A stretch of 64,000 nt of DNA, from positions 2,226,001 to 2,290,000 of the forward strand of contig JASJOG010000015.1 in NCBI GenBank assembly GCA_030142905.1, read 5' to 3'. The notes under the pieces are model-generated. The model did no database searches. It was not told the DNA's origin and saw only the letters and a program-made list of their open reading frames with translations. The position numbers were made by a program, and so were the translations under genes. Positions within the stretch are counted from its first letter, which is position 1. Every line of letters starts with the position of its first letter. This document shows positions 12,346 to 28,932 of the stretch, one piece after another. This stretch comes from Heliopora coerulea. Its lineage: Eukaryota; Cnidaria; Anthozoa; Scleralcyonacea; Helioporidae.

Positions 12346-12431
12346 CCTGTACATTCTTGTTATAGTGTGTCTGACCTAACATACACTCTAATAAAAACTT
12401 CGCTGTTATTTAATTGTTTCAGAAAGCCTAC

Positions 12432-15785
<3,354 letters not shown>

Positions 15786-17290
15786 CAATAGGGCTGGCTT
15801 ATTTCCAAATTTTCTGAATGAAATCTAGACGCCAGTACGAATGTGAAGAAAACTAAGGAAATGTAAGCTGTCACTTTCACTTTGGGGGGAGTGTTTTAAA
15901 ACCGCTGACACAACTTAAAACCTTAGAATGTTTATGTGACAGGAGTTTGTGACAGAAAGTAAAGATATTTTTGCTTTTTTTATAGCTAGAAATCCAGACA
16001 TCAAGTTACGAATCTTTTCATATCAGTGGCCAATAAAAACTGCAAAGCAAAGTAGGAAATTTATTCAGAAACACCAGTTACAAACCAATAACAAATACTT
16101 TGACAGTCTGTGAGCCCGCAAAAGTTTTGAACGCTCCGGAACAATGGCTTCAACTCTCTGGAACAATGCATAGACGTCATCCCCCATGAGTACGTGCCCA
16201 CGATCGGAACTTGTCGGATTTTTCTCCTCAAATACTTGAGCGCAAAATCAAGTCGTTCTTTTAACCATTACTTCTTCTTCATGAATAATTTTTTGTGAAG
16301 TGTTTCATGTGTTACGAGGATAGGCAAATACTGATAAACAAACCTTGTTTGTGTCAGTACCGCGTAGAGAATGGCTCCATATCGTGCAAGTGGTACTTCC
16401 GACAGATCTCATCTTGGCATATTCTTCTGAATTACCATGACAACTGAAGTGAGCTCCAAAGGAGCGCTGGCTCTTGAAAACTCCCACAAGCCAGCGAAAA
16501 TGGACGTTGTTTGGAGAGTTGATACGAACAACGTAATGGTTTTTTTCGCGTCTTAATCGTCAGAACTCCGTTCTCCTTTCTATCGTATGGTATTCTACCA
16601 ACCCTTAACTTTTGGAAGGTGTGAATTTTTGTGAGGAAAGGTAAGTTGTGTAAGCAATAATTTAAATGAATGCAGAGCAGCATATTCGTATCCATCGGAT
16701 GGTGAAAATTTTTCTGCTCGAATTGTGGCTGGTGTTTCTTTAGCCAACGGGGTTTCTTTGAATAATTGGGAAGAAAGTTGGAGCTTAATAGACTGGGGTC
16801 TTATACAAAGAACTGAGGAAAACATATGTGTATTTTGAGGACAAAGAAAAAAAACCGTTTCGTATCGTGAGTGAAGTTTTCTGTTGGGAAAAACTTCGTC
16901 AATAATTCATTGATGCCGAGAGAGGCTTTATATCGAACCGCTTTGTTTGGACTGGCTTTATCGCTTAATTTATTAGAGGAATTATATTTTTAGCGGCAGT
17001 TTTCATTTTTGAATACCATCAAATGGTTACTGATTACTGGGCGGCGAAGTATGTTTTGAATAAATTGGCCAGCTTTCGCAAAGCAAATTCTCGTCATTAC
17101 TAAAAGGCCAGTCGGGTCAAAGTGGAGAGGTGTATAATGACAAAGCACTTTTTAGAGGCACAATCACGCATTTAAAGCTAGTTTATTCGATGGACTTTTG
17201 CCTGTATGTCGGTCATGACAATGTATTTATCTAAATGGGACTGCTAACCGTAATAGGGCTGAATTTCAGGGATCGATTTTCGTCGGATTC
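15786..17290. promoter_or_regulatory. Divergent intergenic region between NMNAT and CK1 alpha
   Basis: The two start codons are 1.5 kb apart on opposite strands, so this stretch must hold both 5' UTRs and promoters. I see no clear TATA box that can be tied to either start. ORFs on minus (16305-16825) overlap one another and have no recognised product. Confidence 0.4.
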
Positions 17291-20200
17291 ATGAATAAAC
17301 GGCTTCCTCTGGAGATGTCGAGTTCGCGGGAAGCCAAATCCGAGTTCATTGTTGGAAGTAAATATCGGCTGGTCCGAAAAATTGGGAGTGGATCGTTTGG
17401 TGACATATACCTGGCCAGCAACATCACCAACTCAGAGGTGAGTTGGAGTTCGTCACAGAATCCATGACAGATCAGTTTAGCAACTGTCATTGATTTATTA
17501 ATAAAAGTAGTCTCCGTCGTACTGCACAATGGGTGGTGAGTTACGGAGTCTAGGGTAATTTGAAATTCGCTCCCATTATCAATAAATTTAGAACTTAATT
17601 CTAAATGAAGAAGTTGCATATAGCGGTTCTATTTAATGATTTATGTGCACACTCAAACCGTTTTCACCCTTTGAAAGTCTTTTTGTTTGGCACTGTTTTT
17701 AATTTGGAAATCGGCTTACATCTGTTTGTAACAAATCTGCATATTTTTTTTTTTTTCGCATTTCAGGAAGTGGCTGTCAAATTGGAATCGTCTAAAGCAC
17801 GCCACCCCCAACTTCTTTATGAATCAAAGTTGTATAAAATCCTTCAAGGCGGAGTGGGAATTCCACATATTAGGTACAGCATTTCAGGAAAAAAACAGCA
17901 ACACATTTTAACATCTTGACATATTTGTGGAAGTTGATCGTCCAGGTTAGTGTGGTCTTGAGAAAGACTGTTGGTTGAAGTGACTGACGTTTCGACAGCC
18001 TTAGCGGCGGTCATCTCCTTTTGACTCTGAAGATGACCGCCGCCAAGGCTGTCGAAACGTCAGTCACTTCAACCAACAGTCTTTCTCAAGACTACACTAA
18101 CCTGGACGATCAACTTCCTCAAACATGTCACGATTCTCCCAGGTTCAAACCATTTACATTTTAACATCTTGCTATGATTAAGATTATTTATATTCACCAT
18201 TTGTAGAAATGATGATTTACTATACTCATTTTTTTCAAGAACAATCGGGAAGTGGATCTTAGAAATTGGTTGAGAACTGTGGTCTTTCCGTAGAAAGACG
18301 TCTGCGAGGCTATGATAAATACAATAAATACAAAAATTTGCTGACTCGACCTTAAAAAGTGAACTCAAAACTAATGTAACCTTGGTGGTAAATGTATTTA
18401 TATCACCTGGATTTATAACACTTTTGTAAATTATCTCCTTTCTCTTTTATCTTTTGTCTGATTTGAACCTGCACATGCCTTGAGTCACCACCACATGGAT
18501 GCCTTTTCAAAAGTTTCTTTTTTCATTCCAGTTCCATATGGTGGTCATAACATGATGTTTTTAAAAGTTTCCACTGTGAAAAGCATCCTCAAAAACTTCT
18601 GGTTTTTCAAAGAAAATGAAATCTTTGTGTGATGGACAGGAAATGAATGTCAAAATAATGCTCACTTATGCTAATGAAATGAATGTTTCTGAACAAATTA
18701 TTGTTTCCCAGACTAGTGGACTAAGCATTTCTGCCATGAAGGGGTCATCATTGACCCTGTCTTCCCATATGTCTATGAAAACTGAAGACTTTTCTGGTTG
18801 AAAAACAGCTAAAAAGTGCCATTACTTCTGGTGGATAAATAGGTTAATTTTACACCATTGTTCAAAAAAAAAAATTTTGTTTTACTGAGTTATTTTGAAA
18901 ATAGTTGAAAGATTCGGGTAAGATTTAGGGTTATTAAATCTTAAAGATTCAGATAATTATGGCAAGAATGTGGTATGTTTGCCTTGATTAGTCATCACAT
19001 TTTCATAGCTTTATGATACATCCTTACTGACAGTGAACTACACTGTATGTGTGACTGATAACCAAGCTTAGTAGTGCAAAAAGAAATCAAGTCAATTTCT
19101 CTCTTTGTTTAGGTGGTATGGTCAAGAAAAAGACTACAATATTCTAGTTATGGATTTATTAGGACCAAGTTTAGAAGATTTGTTTAATTTTTGTTCAAGA
19201 AGATTTACAATGAAAACAGTGTTAATGCTTGCAGACCAGGTGGGATTTATTCTTTAAAATTGCTTTCTCCCCTCTTGTGCTACCATAATGACTATCTATT
19301 ATAGAGGTGATAAAGTAATAACAATAATAGACATAAATTGAGGATGTTTGTTGACAGCATTTTCAATGTCGTGATTAATATGAATTCTACAATAGAATTG
19401 TTAAGATTTCTGTGTACCACAATAATTTTGTTGCAGTTGACCAATTATATGTTTGTTGTATTTACATAATCATTATTGTCTTTCAGATGATTGGTAGGAT
19501 AGAATATGTACACAATAAGAATTTCATTCACCGGGACATTAAGCCAGATAATTTTCTAATGGGTATAGGGAAACACTGTAACAAGGTAATGCTGATTTTG
19601 TTTTAAAACAATTATAATTATCTTGAATATCCAGACATTTTCTGAACATGAAAAAAGTACGGGTATCTGAGATTTAGCAGTCTGCAATATTATTAACTAT
19701 TACGGAGAAACGTAAAGTTATAATTTTTTATTAGTCTTTGCTGTGCTGAACTAGTATGTTTTCATATGCAAAATTGGGGCAAAGTAATAAATTTAATCCA
19801 AAAGGGTTAACAAAATACTGAAACATAGAGTAGAAAATATATTTACTGACATTTGAAGTGAAGCTTTCTGCTAAATAAAGTGAATAAATAAAGTGAAGCT
19901 TTCTGCTAAAATAAAAATTTTTAAACCTTTTCATTAGACATCTTGTGGGATACCCAAGCTATTATGCCATTGCCAATACATTAATATTCATGGATGATCA
20001 TTGAACATTGTTAAGCTCAGACCTCAGAAAAATAAATTCCGAGCCTCAAACAGGGAATGAATCCAAAAGTTGAAGAATGTCCAGTGACTATTTATGAATA
20101 TGTCCAATCTCCTACATGCTAAACAATAGGCTTATTGCCATTCATTTGTTATGTTTAGATGCATGTATTCAGGTTTTAAGTTTTATCTTTTCTTTTTAGT

Positions 20201-21955
20201 TGTTTTTAATTGATTTTGGTCTGGCAAAAAAATACAGAGACAGCCGAACAAAACAGCATATACCATACAGGGAGGACAAGAATTTAACTGGTACAGCTCG
20301 ATATGCCAGCATCAATGCACATTTAGGAATAGAGCAGTCGTAAGTAATCACCAGTGTTACAGCAAGAACATAACCATGATAAGATTCTTGTATGTTAAAT
20401 GTTGATAGAAGAAAACATAAATTGAAAAACATATTCTTGTTAGCTTGATAATGATATTCAAGTCATAAACAAGACAAAGACAAAGGTGCAGCTAAAAATT
20501 TTCAACTGGATATGGTTTTTTAAAGGTTTATTTTAGGAGATGTCAGATGACCTGTAATTATGGAAATTTTTTTAGACCCAATGTACTCAGTATTCACCCT
20601 TTAATCCTCAAACAAAAGAGAACATGCTTATTATCAGGAACTAAAGCCCTTAGGCTATATGTACTCTGTTTTAACTTGCCCTGTAGAGTTTTATTGTGCT
20701 TGATGCTAAACAATTTTATTTAACAGAGGGCAGTGTCTGTCATTAGTGGGGGAACAATTACAACAATGTCCTGATGACTGAGTACTTGCATTTGGTGAAA
20801 TATTGCTGTGCAAGATTTTGGTTAGAATTTAGAATGTATCCGTGTTAACTATTGCAATTGTTTCAGACGCCGTGATGACATGGAATCTCTGGGGTATGTC
20901 TTGATGTATTTTAACAGGACCAGTTTGCCATGGCAGGGTCTAAAGGTTTGTTCCAGTATAAATGTGTTACCTCCATGTAAAACAATACATTTTTGGATTC
21001 TATCCCTTAGTTTAGTCTCAATGAAGTTCTCTTTTTATAACTGATTATCCAATGTTTAAATTTGTTTCTTCAGGCTGCCACCAAAAAGCAAAAATATGAA
21101 AAAATCAGTGAAAAGAAAATGTCAACTCCTGTAGAAGTTCTTTGTAAAGTAAGTTCTGTTCTCGGCTCTTGTTTCATAAGTGAATTCAAAATTGATTTTG
21201 TTAAGGACTTAACCCACAAGTACACTGTATGTTGTATATATTTGTAATTTAATAATAGAGTGGAGCCTCACTATAAAACGCATTGGTATAGCGCACGACT
21301 CGGTATAATGCAGTAAATCTTTGGACCCCAAATTTCTCAATCACTAAACTGATTTATAAACCTTGTTCGCTCAGTAGAACCATTGAACACAAGTGGATCA
21401 TTAGTAACCAATCAGCAAGTAGTTCTAGGCATGGTATGACAATGTATTCATGTTTTATACTTTCCTGCGACCTGCACCATTTTCCCATGCCAAATCCTAA
21501 TTTTTGATATGTTTCGATATAATGCGGTCATTTACATTGGACCCCATATACCGCATTATAGCGAGGCTCCACTGTACTAGCAACATAAAATCAACCCACA
21601 AGTGATCATCAATAGACAAATGGGAAATCAAAATTTTTTCCATCACTGTACATTCAGTATCTCCCGTGTTGCTTCCTAGGGTTTTCCAGCTGAATTTGCT
21701 ATGTATTTGAATTATTGCCGAGGTCTACGGTTTGAAGAGGCACCAGATTACATGTATCTTCGTCAGTTATTTCGGATTTTGTTTCGCACTCTCAACCACC
21801 AGTATGACTACGTATTTGACTGGACGTTGCTCAAACAAAAGGCTGCTCAGCAGGCTTCCAGTTCCAGCACTGCGGCAGCTACATCAGGCACTGGCATGAA
21901 GAGACATGAAAGGGAAACAAAAACCAGAGGCAAGAAGATCAACATTACTTTTTAA
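17291..21955 (+). CDS. CSNK1A1: Casein kinase 1 alpha
   Basis: Eight exons: 17291-17437, 17767-17873, 19113-19239, 19487-19585, 20200-20339, 20867-20945, 21074-21148 and 21680-21955 (TAA). They join in phase to 349 residues, nearly collinear with vertebrate CK1 alpha. Motifs: glycine loop '[13 protein letters not shown]', VAVK lysine, '[12 protein letters not shown]' catalytic loop, '[10 protein letters not shown]' (DFG), '[21 protein letters not shown]' (CK1-specific activation segment), the '[12 protein letters not shown]' basic stretch, and a short Ser/Thr/Ala tail ending in 'KKINITF'. This constitutive Ser/Thr kinase primes beta-catenin in Wnt signalling and acts in Hedgehog and circadian pathways. 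The second in-frame ATG (17315, '[11 protein letters not shown]') aligns with the usual N-terminus, so the true protein may be 341 residues; the first adds eight. The 'LFLIDFGLA' exon directly follows the 'HCNK' exon, so no L-type insert is seen. Confidence 0.97.
17918..18129. repeat. Foldback element with about 90-base arms
   Basis: Within CK1 intron 2 (17874-19112). The arms (tgacatatttgtggaagttg rightward; caacttcctcaaacatgtca at the right end) are near-identical inverted copies through a core around 18020, including gactgacgtttcgacagcc and its complement. No coding. The transcript can form a long hairpin. Confidence 0.85.
21258..21578. mobile_element. Non-autonomous TIR element (pogo/Tigger-like ends)
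   Basis: In CK1 intron 7. The left end is gtggagcctcactataaaac and the right end gcattatagcgaggctccac, approximate inverted copies of about 25 bases. Inner repeats mention 'ggtataatgc' and 'gatataatgcggtc'. Ends of the cagtggagcctcgctataatgcg type are common in Tc1/pogo-class MITEs; this assignment is by general resemblance. Confidence 0.65.
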
Positions 21956-24900
21956 GTGTTGAAAGTTTTGTATTATGGTGGCATTTGTTGTGAGGGTAAC
22001 TGATGGAGATAGCATTAAAGAGAGCTTGAACAAATACTGATATGGAGAGTGTACCAACTTCTAGCTTTAATGGATCTGTGTTATGTTTTGCACAGCATTC
22101 TACTACATTTTTGTTTTCGTACCCATCTTACCCTGGATTAAAGACAGAACATGTAATTCTGAGAATAATGTGCATAATCACAATTAGATTAATGAAGCAT
22201 AATTTTAATAAATTTTAGACTTTAATGTAGTTATCTTCAGACTAATTGAGTCATAACAGCTATGTTCATTAACATAACAATTATCCGGTTGTGATTATGT
22301 ACACTATTCTTAGAATTACATTCACTCTGACAGTCTGTTTTATTAAAAAAAATTCTAGAATTTCCTTGAGCCCTTGTAACTCTGATCAGTAATTTTGGCT
22401 TCATTTTGTTTTGGTTAAATGCCTATTATGTTAATGATATTGTTGTTTTCAACAAGTTCATTAGAGTTTTGGTAAATTAATGGTTTGACTGCCATAACTT
22501 TGCTGGTTTTAATATGGATGTCAGTATTCTTTTTTCTTTCAGGGATAGTTCATGCTGCACATCTTGAATAAATTTACCAAATGTTGTTTCAGTTATCTAG
22601 TTTCTGTTCTAATTTCGTCTAGTCTGACCATATTATTTCACCCTTCTAGGTCGCTAACCAGAATATAAAGATGATTCACTGTCTCAAATGCACACCAAAT
22701 TTTATTTTGATGAAATTATAATTAGACCAGTGGAAAGTGTTTACCAAAACTACACAGTTTGGCAGGCAACATTTTGGCAGGAACGGGTTTGTCAAAAAAC
22801 GTTTTTCAATTCTTCAGTATACTACTGATTATGAGTGCCAAGTTATAGTCAAATAAAGAAGACAGGCCTTCATCTCACTGTATATTCTTCAGCTCTTATG
22901 CCCCTTTTGTTGGTGTGGTACATCTCACTGGATCTGAGGGTGAAAGTTACAGTATGGCAGATCACATTTTTTATATGTAAAAACTACCTGTAATTGTTGA
23001 TACCTGTTCCATACTGCTGAAATTTGCATTTTGTCCATTATTGCTGCAACTTGAGGATCTTTTATAATTGTAATTATCACAAAAATTACACCAGAAAACA
23101 TCATTTAGTATAATTCCATTTAAGTTTCTATTCAACTGGCCTTGTTCTACAAGGTTTGTTGAAGCTAAGATCAAACTATCATTCAGACTATGCTCTGGTG
23201 ATATTGCATTGTACTTTTCTTCATTTTGTAAAGTCTATGCCCTACTAATTTTTTAGAAGTTTGGTGTGACTGGTCATCAACAGTAGTGAATATTTCAATA
23301 TAGCTATAATTCCTTTTTTACCAATTAGGTTGACACATCACATGTACACTTATGTGTACATTTTTGAAACCTTTCAAGTAACACAATTTTTTATTGTACC
23401 TTATGCCAGCTAAATTTCAAATTTCTTTGATGATGTCCTACACTTGTCACCAAAACCAGTGTTAAGTTTTCTGATTGTAATTATCTCCTTTGAACTGTTC
23501 ATTACCACACAAATGTTTGATGATGCAGTAATCAATTGCTGTGAAAATCAGGCAATTTACAAAACTTTTAAGAGAAACCAGTCCGTGCATGGAAATGGCA
23601 CAAAATAAGCATTTTCATTGGTTTTCAATCTGACGTCTTTGTTTCCAGAAAAGAACCACACTTATATAAACTGTGTACATTTTCACTACTAAATTCTTAA
23701 CCTACTTCGTACAAAAGACAATTCCCGTCATGGCTGATTTACTTTCATTGCTGTACGTACCATAAAATTAATATTTTTCCTTTCTTGGGTGTGATATGGT
23801 TGTAGTAACATAGTATACTTAGTTAAAGTCTTCATTACTCTGTACAGTAGAAACTTAAATACTGTAGAAAAAGATGGTATTTATCTGTAGTTTTTCTTTT
23901 TTTTTGTGCAATACTTTTTTTATTAATAAATTACAACATGGTGTAACAGAGATTTGCAGATTTTTTGACTGTTGATCAGTTTTAAAAAATATCCCCTGAA
24001 GGGTTGGCCACTAATTTTCCAAATGTTTTTAAACCCAAAATTCACAAGTCAGTGGTGATAACACCCATCCATCCTTTTAAAATTTTTAATAATTTAAACA
24101 ATTTGAATCAAAGCCTTAGTGATAAGTTGTCAAATTAAGGTTGTATTTAGGCTACAAAGTATCATCCCATAGCTCTCTTGGATCAACATGTGGACAAATA
24201 ACATGGAATTAATATGGATTGACAAGAGTGCAATTAAACCAGGGGACTTAGTAAACATCCTTATAGTTTGTGGCATGGATTGAATTTAAGTTGGGTTTTT
24301 GGCTCACAGATCATCAACAATATCATCTATCTACAATTTATGATAAATTTGTAATAAAACTGAGTATGTGTGTTGTGTTATACCAAACAAAATCGGTTAT
24401 TCTGAGGCTTTTAACTCCAGCAGCATTGCTTATCTTCTGCATATCTCTTGGGCATGTAATAATACGTAATTAGGTATGTTAGTAACAAGTTGTTTTGTCA
24501 TGTTGGGGCTGTAGATGTACAATACCTGTTTTTGAGGACTAAAAGTGATACCTAGGTCCAAAATTATGGAACTTCTATTCTAAACTATGTCTGATCTTTG
24601 CAACTGCATTGATTGTTTTCATTTCCCATCAGCTGGAGGGGAACTTCAAAGTTCTGATGTTGAACTCATTGTATAATGGAATTCTTGTACATGCATAAGA
24701 ATGTTTGACAACAGGGCAATTATTGATGGTAAGAAATATGTTGTTTGTATGAATGTCAAAAGAAACTTTGAAAATTGTCTTCAGATTGTATGCACTACAC
24801 TTTTACTAACAGTCATTATCTTGACAGAAACTCAAAAACATGCATGTTACAGACAACTTAGCAGATGTGTCGCTCATTTGCAAAGCATCCTTAATCCATT

Positions 24901-25042
24901 CCACGTCTAAATTGGTATTAGTGTGATGTTCCAACAAAATTAAGATTTTGACTTTCTGAAACGTCAATCATGTCTGCAGAAGATGTCTAAACTGAATCCT
25001 GAAAATCAGCATTTGCCTCTATGTTCAATGGGAAATTTGATT
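21956..25042. other. Convergent 3' region between CK1 alpha and HOGA1-like gene
   Basis: Very AT-rich, 3.1 kb, with no recognised coding exon on either strand. It holds the 3' UTR of CK1 alpha and of the aldolase. Small ORFs (22971-23174 -, 24270-24473 +, 24701-24910 +) are low-complexity and unsupported. Confidence 0.5.
22152..22320. repeat. Inverted repeat near the CK1 alpha 3' end
   Basis: Left arm tgtaattctgagaataatg...aatcaca and right arm tgtgatt...cattcttagaattaca type form 31-base inverted copies with few mismatches around 105 AT-rich bases. It is probably a palindromic MITE that may lie in the CK1 3' UTR. Confidence 0.7.
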
Positions 25043-28000
25043 TCATTTGGTTCTCTTTAAGAATGGTGCAAATATTTGTTTTATATCCTGAACTTGTTCA
25101 TGATTCAGTGGCAACAATGGTGACCTTGTGGGACCTCCATTGTAGCCAAAAAGTTCCATGGCTGTCTTCAAACCTGCTATACCATGTTTACTTGTTACCT
25201 GAAAGGCAAAAAACACCAAAACAAAAATGAAATTTTGAGGGTTAAAAAATCAGAATTAATCTCAATTCCCACAGATAAATGGTCACCTGGGGTGACGAGT
25301 TCATTGTCTGTTTTGGTGAAAATTAAACTTACAGCAATGTTGGGCAGAATTAGTTTGTGCTGAAGTTCCTTTGCATCTTCATGCTTTCCCTTTTCATGCA
25401 ATTCAGCAAGTTTGCACACTTCTGATCCCAAAACATTTGCTAATGCACATACTCCTCCAATTGCACCTATAAGCCAGATATATACTTGTTTAATATGGGG
25501 TACAGTCAGTGTAAGTTCCTGGAAATAACAGGGAAAAACGAAATTTTATGAAACATAGTTTGCTTCTATTTTTCAGGTTTGTCAGTTTTTGTTCATCTAT
25601 TTTGATAGCTCATAATGTACATTTTACACTCTGTGAACCACATATCTCTGTACCATTGGCAAAAGAAATAGTTGATGTAAAATGCTGTGAGTTGGCTGTA
25701 GTGAAGTGCATTAAGGCCATGTCCAAACTGGGAAGCAACTTTGCTAAAACTTTGTAAACTTGTGCACAAATTTGATCACAGTCAAATTTACTGCAAGTCA
25801 ATGCAGAGTGATTCTAGTTGGTGGCCAAATGACCAGCAGGTTGAAACTGTGATAACATTTGGATTGTCATTAACCTGGTAATGGTTTTAATGAAGGATGA
25901 TTTATTAACTAATAGGTAGAATAAGTTTTTATTATCAAGGTAGAGAGGTTACCTTTCATTCATTGGCCTAGCTAAAGTAAAACTTACCTAAGCAGAGGGA
26001 AGGATAAAGAAAGGAGGCAGAACCAGCTAAAACTTGAAATTGTCCTGTTTTTGTCTGATGTATTACACTTCCAATTTTAGTAACCTGTCAAAAAAAGTTA
26101 AAATAATGTTTTCGTAATTAATCCTAGATTGATCTGACTGGTATTTTTTTTAACTTGGGAAATGTGACACTTTCCATTACACAGTTTATTAAAAAGCTGA
26201 GTAAAGAACAATATGATGCTTTTGAGTTCCTAAAAGAACTATATGTTACAATCAAAGATAATGGATATTTAAAAAGTCCCCCAAACTATTCAAAAGTTTA
26301 ATTGACTTGTCTTTACTTGCTTTCTTCTAGTGATAAAATGTAGCCTGAAATATTAATGAATGGTTAATAAGAACACATTTAAGGATTTTTTTGTCTGAGT
26401 TGTAGGTAAATTTTTTCATATTTTCCAATGTCCCATTGAAATAAACAATAATGTTATTAACTTGGGCATGCTTTGCAGTGGTTCTGGCAGTTCATGCTCA
26501 GTTGCTAAAAAATACTGCATTAGTTTATAAAGCTACAATCATAGCTGATAGTCCTGAAGTGTTGGAAGACCTCATTTAATGACAAGCTATTTTCTCAATG
26601 TGACTGAAGTACTCCTACTGTTCTGTTTAGGTTCACATACATTCCCTCCACTGTCTTTCAACCCAATTATATTTTGGTGCTTTGAGAGATTAACAATGGA
26701 TTCTTCTGGTAAGTCAATGCCAGTGTTTGCTGGAACACTGTATAAGATAACTGGAACTGGGCAAGAATCTGCCACCTAAAAAGGAATTTGAAAAAAAAAT
26801 ATCACCTCATTTGCATAAGTTGTAGTTAATTTTGTTTCTTAAAATTATGTAATCATTTTTTGATTGGGTCAAAAGGTAACTTGAAACAAATGAAACAACT
26901 TTATGAGTCAAAGGTGACATGCGACTTATAATGAAGTTGATGGATTTGTGTCCCTCAAAAAACATTTCTTATGTTGTTTTTACCATTTATTGTATGATCA
27001 ACTACCATAAATAAAGAATAATAAGAGATGACATGATTTTATTTTTTACATAACAAGGCCTTATTAAAAACCACTGATGCACTCTATATGACTCCCTATC
27101 CATCAGGAAAGGTCTGCTAGTGTACATGCTGACTTAGTACTGACATTCACCTTTCTGTAATGATTCTCCAATGCTTCTCTGGTCATGCCTGATTTATAAA
27201 AACAAGGAGTGACAATGAGTACAGCATCTGCTCCAACAGATGCCATCTTCTGAGCCATTTTTATAGTCTGATTTGTTCCTATGAAAATTCAAAAGAAGGA
27301 GAAAGCATTAAAGTTAACTTGCTTTATAACAGTTATATAATCATCGCATTTATTACAACCACAATACCTTCACAGCCTGCCCCAGCAATTATTAGTTTTT
27401 CCTTTGGAGTAAATTCTCGGACTTTTTTGACAAGCTCAACTCTTTCCTCAGGATCCATGTAGGCAAACTCACCATTGGATCCTTGGACAACATAACCTGA
27501 AACATTGGTGAAATTATTGGAAATATTATCTTATTATTTGACAAAATTACTGAGTATAAAGTATGGTCCACTTCAAAATCCTCAAAATTATCTTTAACAG
27601 AAATAGAGATATAAATGCTCAGGGGGGCTTAAGTCTTCTACTTTTGAAGTTAGGGGGAGAGCTCCCCAATTGCAACATTTGTTCTTTAGTTGTCAGTGAA
27701 TCTTGACATCTGGTGGAAATTCGGAGCAACATCAAGTGGCAAAAATGCAGAAGAAACTGTAATAATTTATAAAGAACACAAAAGTTGTAATGCTCAAGCC
27801 TACAAGATTTATCAGAAAGATCTCACACAAAACCCTCCTGCATGTTATTTACCCTTTGTGCTGGGTTACCAACTAGTGTCATTAGCTTCTCATTTTTATG
27901 GGGCCTTCTCCACCCTTGTTCAAAACCCAAGCATTTTCATACATTAAATCATTGTATGGTGCTATGGAGAACCAGTTAAGGAAACCTGAAAGGAAGTATA

Positions 28001-28932
28001 CAATTGTATTAACATTAAAAGCACATTCCAGAATGATACCAATCATCAAATCAGTTGGACATTGTCAAAAAGATTTTGATATCTGGTGACTGTTGAAATA
28101 TTGACTACTCCTGCTGCCCCTCTGTGGGCACTTCAATTGAAAATTTAGTTTTTAATACTTTAAAAGCCATGCTACATTGGTAACAGTTTGGTTGACTAAT
28201 GATGACAGTTTTCTGAAAATTTTCAAGTCATTTTTCTGTTGAAGTTTTGCCTAGTGCAATGATGCCATGCAGGGTCATATCTTTGCTCCTGTTGCTGTCC
28301 CACTGTGAGAAGAACCTAACCTGCATATTGCTGGTTATGTCTCCTAAAAATGGGGGTTCAATTAACATTTTAAAAATTACTCCTGAAGGTAGGAGTGACA
28401 AAGATTGAAAAGAGGGGTATTTATGAGCAAAATACAAAATAACATCACAAACAAACTCACACCCATTGTGTAATAAATAATTATAATTTAAAAATCCCTA
28501 GTTCTGGGGGGGCACGTGACTACCAACAGCCAGGGTCTTCTTAAGAGTGGGAGGGAAACGGGTGTGGATATGAAGACCCTGGGTACGAGGTCGCCCGACA
28601 TGTTGCCGATGGTTATGCCCTTTTGCGCTATATTTGGCATTATTATTCACAGTTAGAAAATGAATGATGGCATTAAACATCACATGAAACCGACGATGGC
28701 TACTTGCTCACATACACTGCTGACGACCATGGAAGATCTGAATAGAAGTTATCGGGAGAATTTTCCATATTGTATATCTTGTGGACCGTGCGTGGACCGT
28801 GCGTGGAGCTCACTTACCTCTAAAAGGTATTTTGTTCCACTTTTCGACATTAGCTTTCAGTTTGTCATAATCTATTTCTTCTTTTTCATTAAACGGCGTA
28901 ACAATAGGTGGGTAGATGCCTTTTAAATCCAT
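25043..28932 (-). CDS. HOGA1: 4-hydroxy-2-oxoglutarate aldolase, HOGA1-like
   Basis: Seven exons in transcript order: 28932-28818, 27496-27368, 27278-27151, 26775-26641, 26084-25988, 25466-25333 and 25198-25043 (TGA). All are in phase, 297 residues. This DapA/NAL-superfamily class I aldolase splits 4-hydroxy-2-oxoglutarate to pyruvate and glyoxylate, the last step of hydroxyproline breakdown. Seen: '[10 protein letters not shown]', 'VVQGSNGEF' (substrate carboxylate loop), '[10 protein letters not shown]', '[17 protein letters not shown]' (catalytic Tyr), 'IIGLKDSGG' (Schiff-base Lys), 'VLAGSASFL', '[11 protein letters not shown]' and '[20 protein letters not shown]'. Wording follows HOGA1 rather than bacterial DapA. 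The ATG opens right at the barrel ('[10 protein letters not shown]'), so the 25-30 residue mitochondrial presequence of vertebrate HOGA1 is not present. Either an upstream exon supplies it or the enzyme is cytosolic. Confidence 0.93.
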
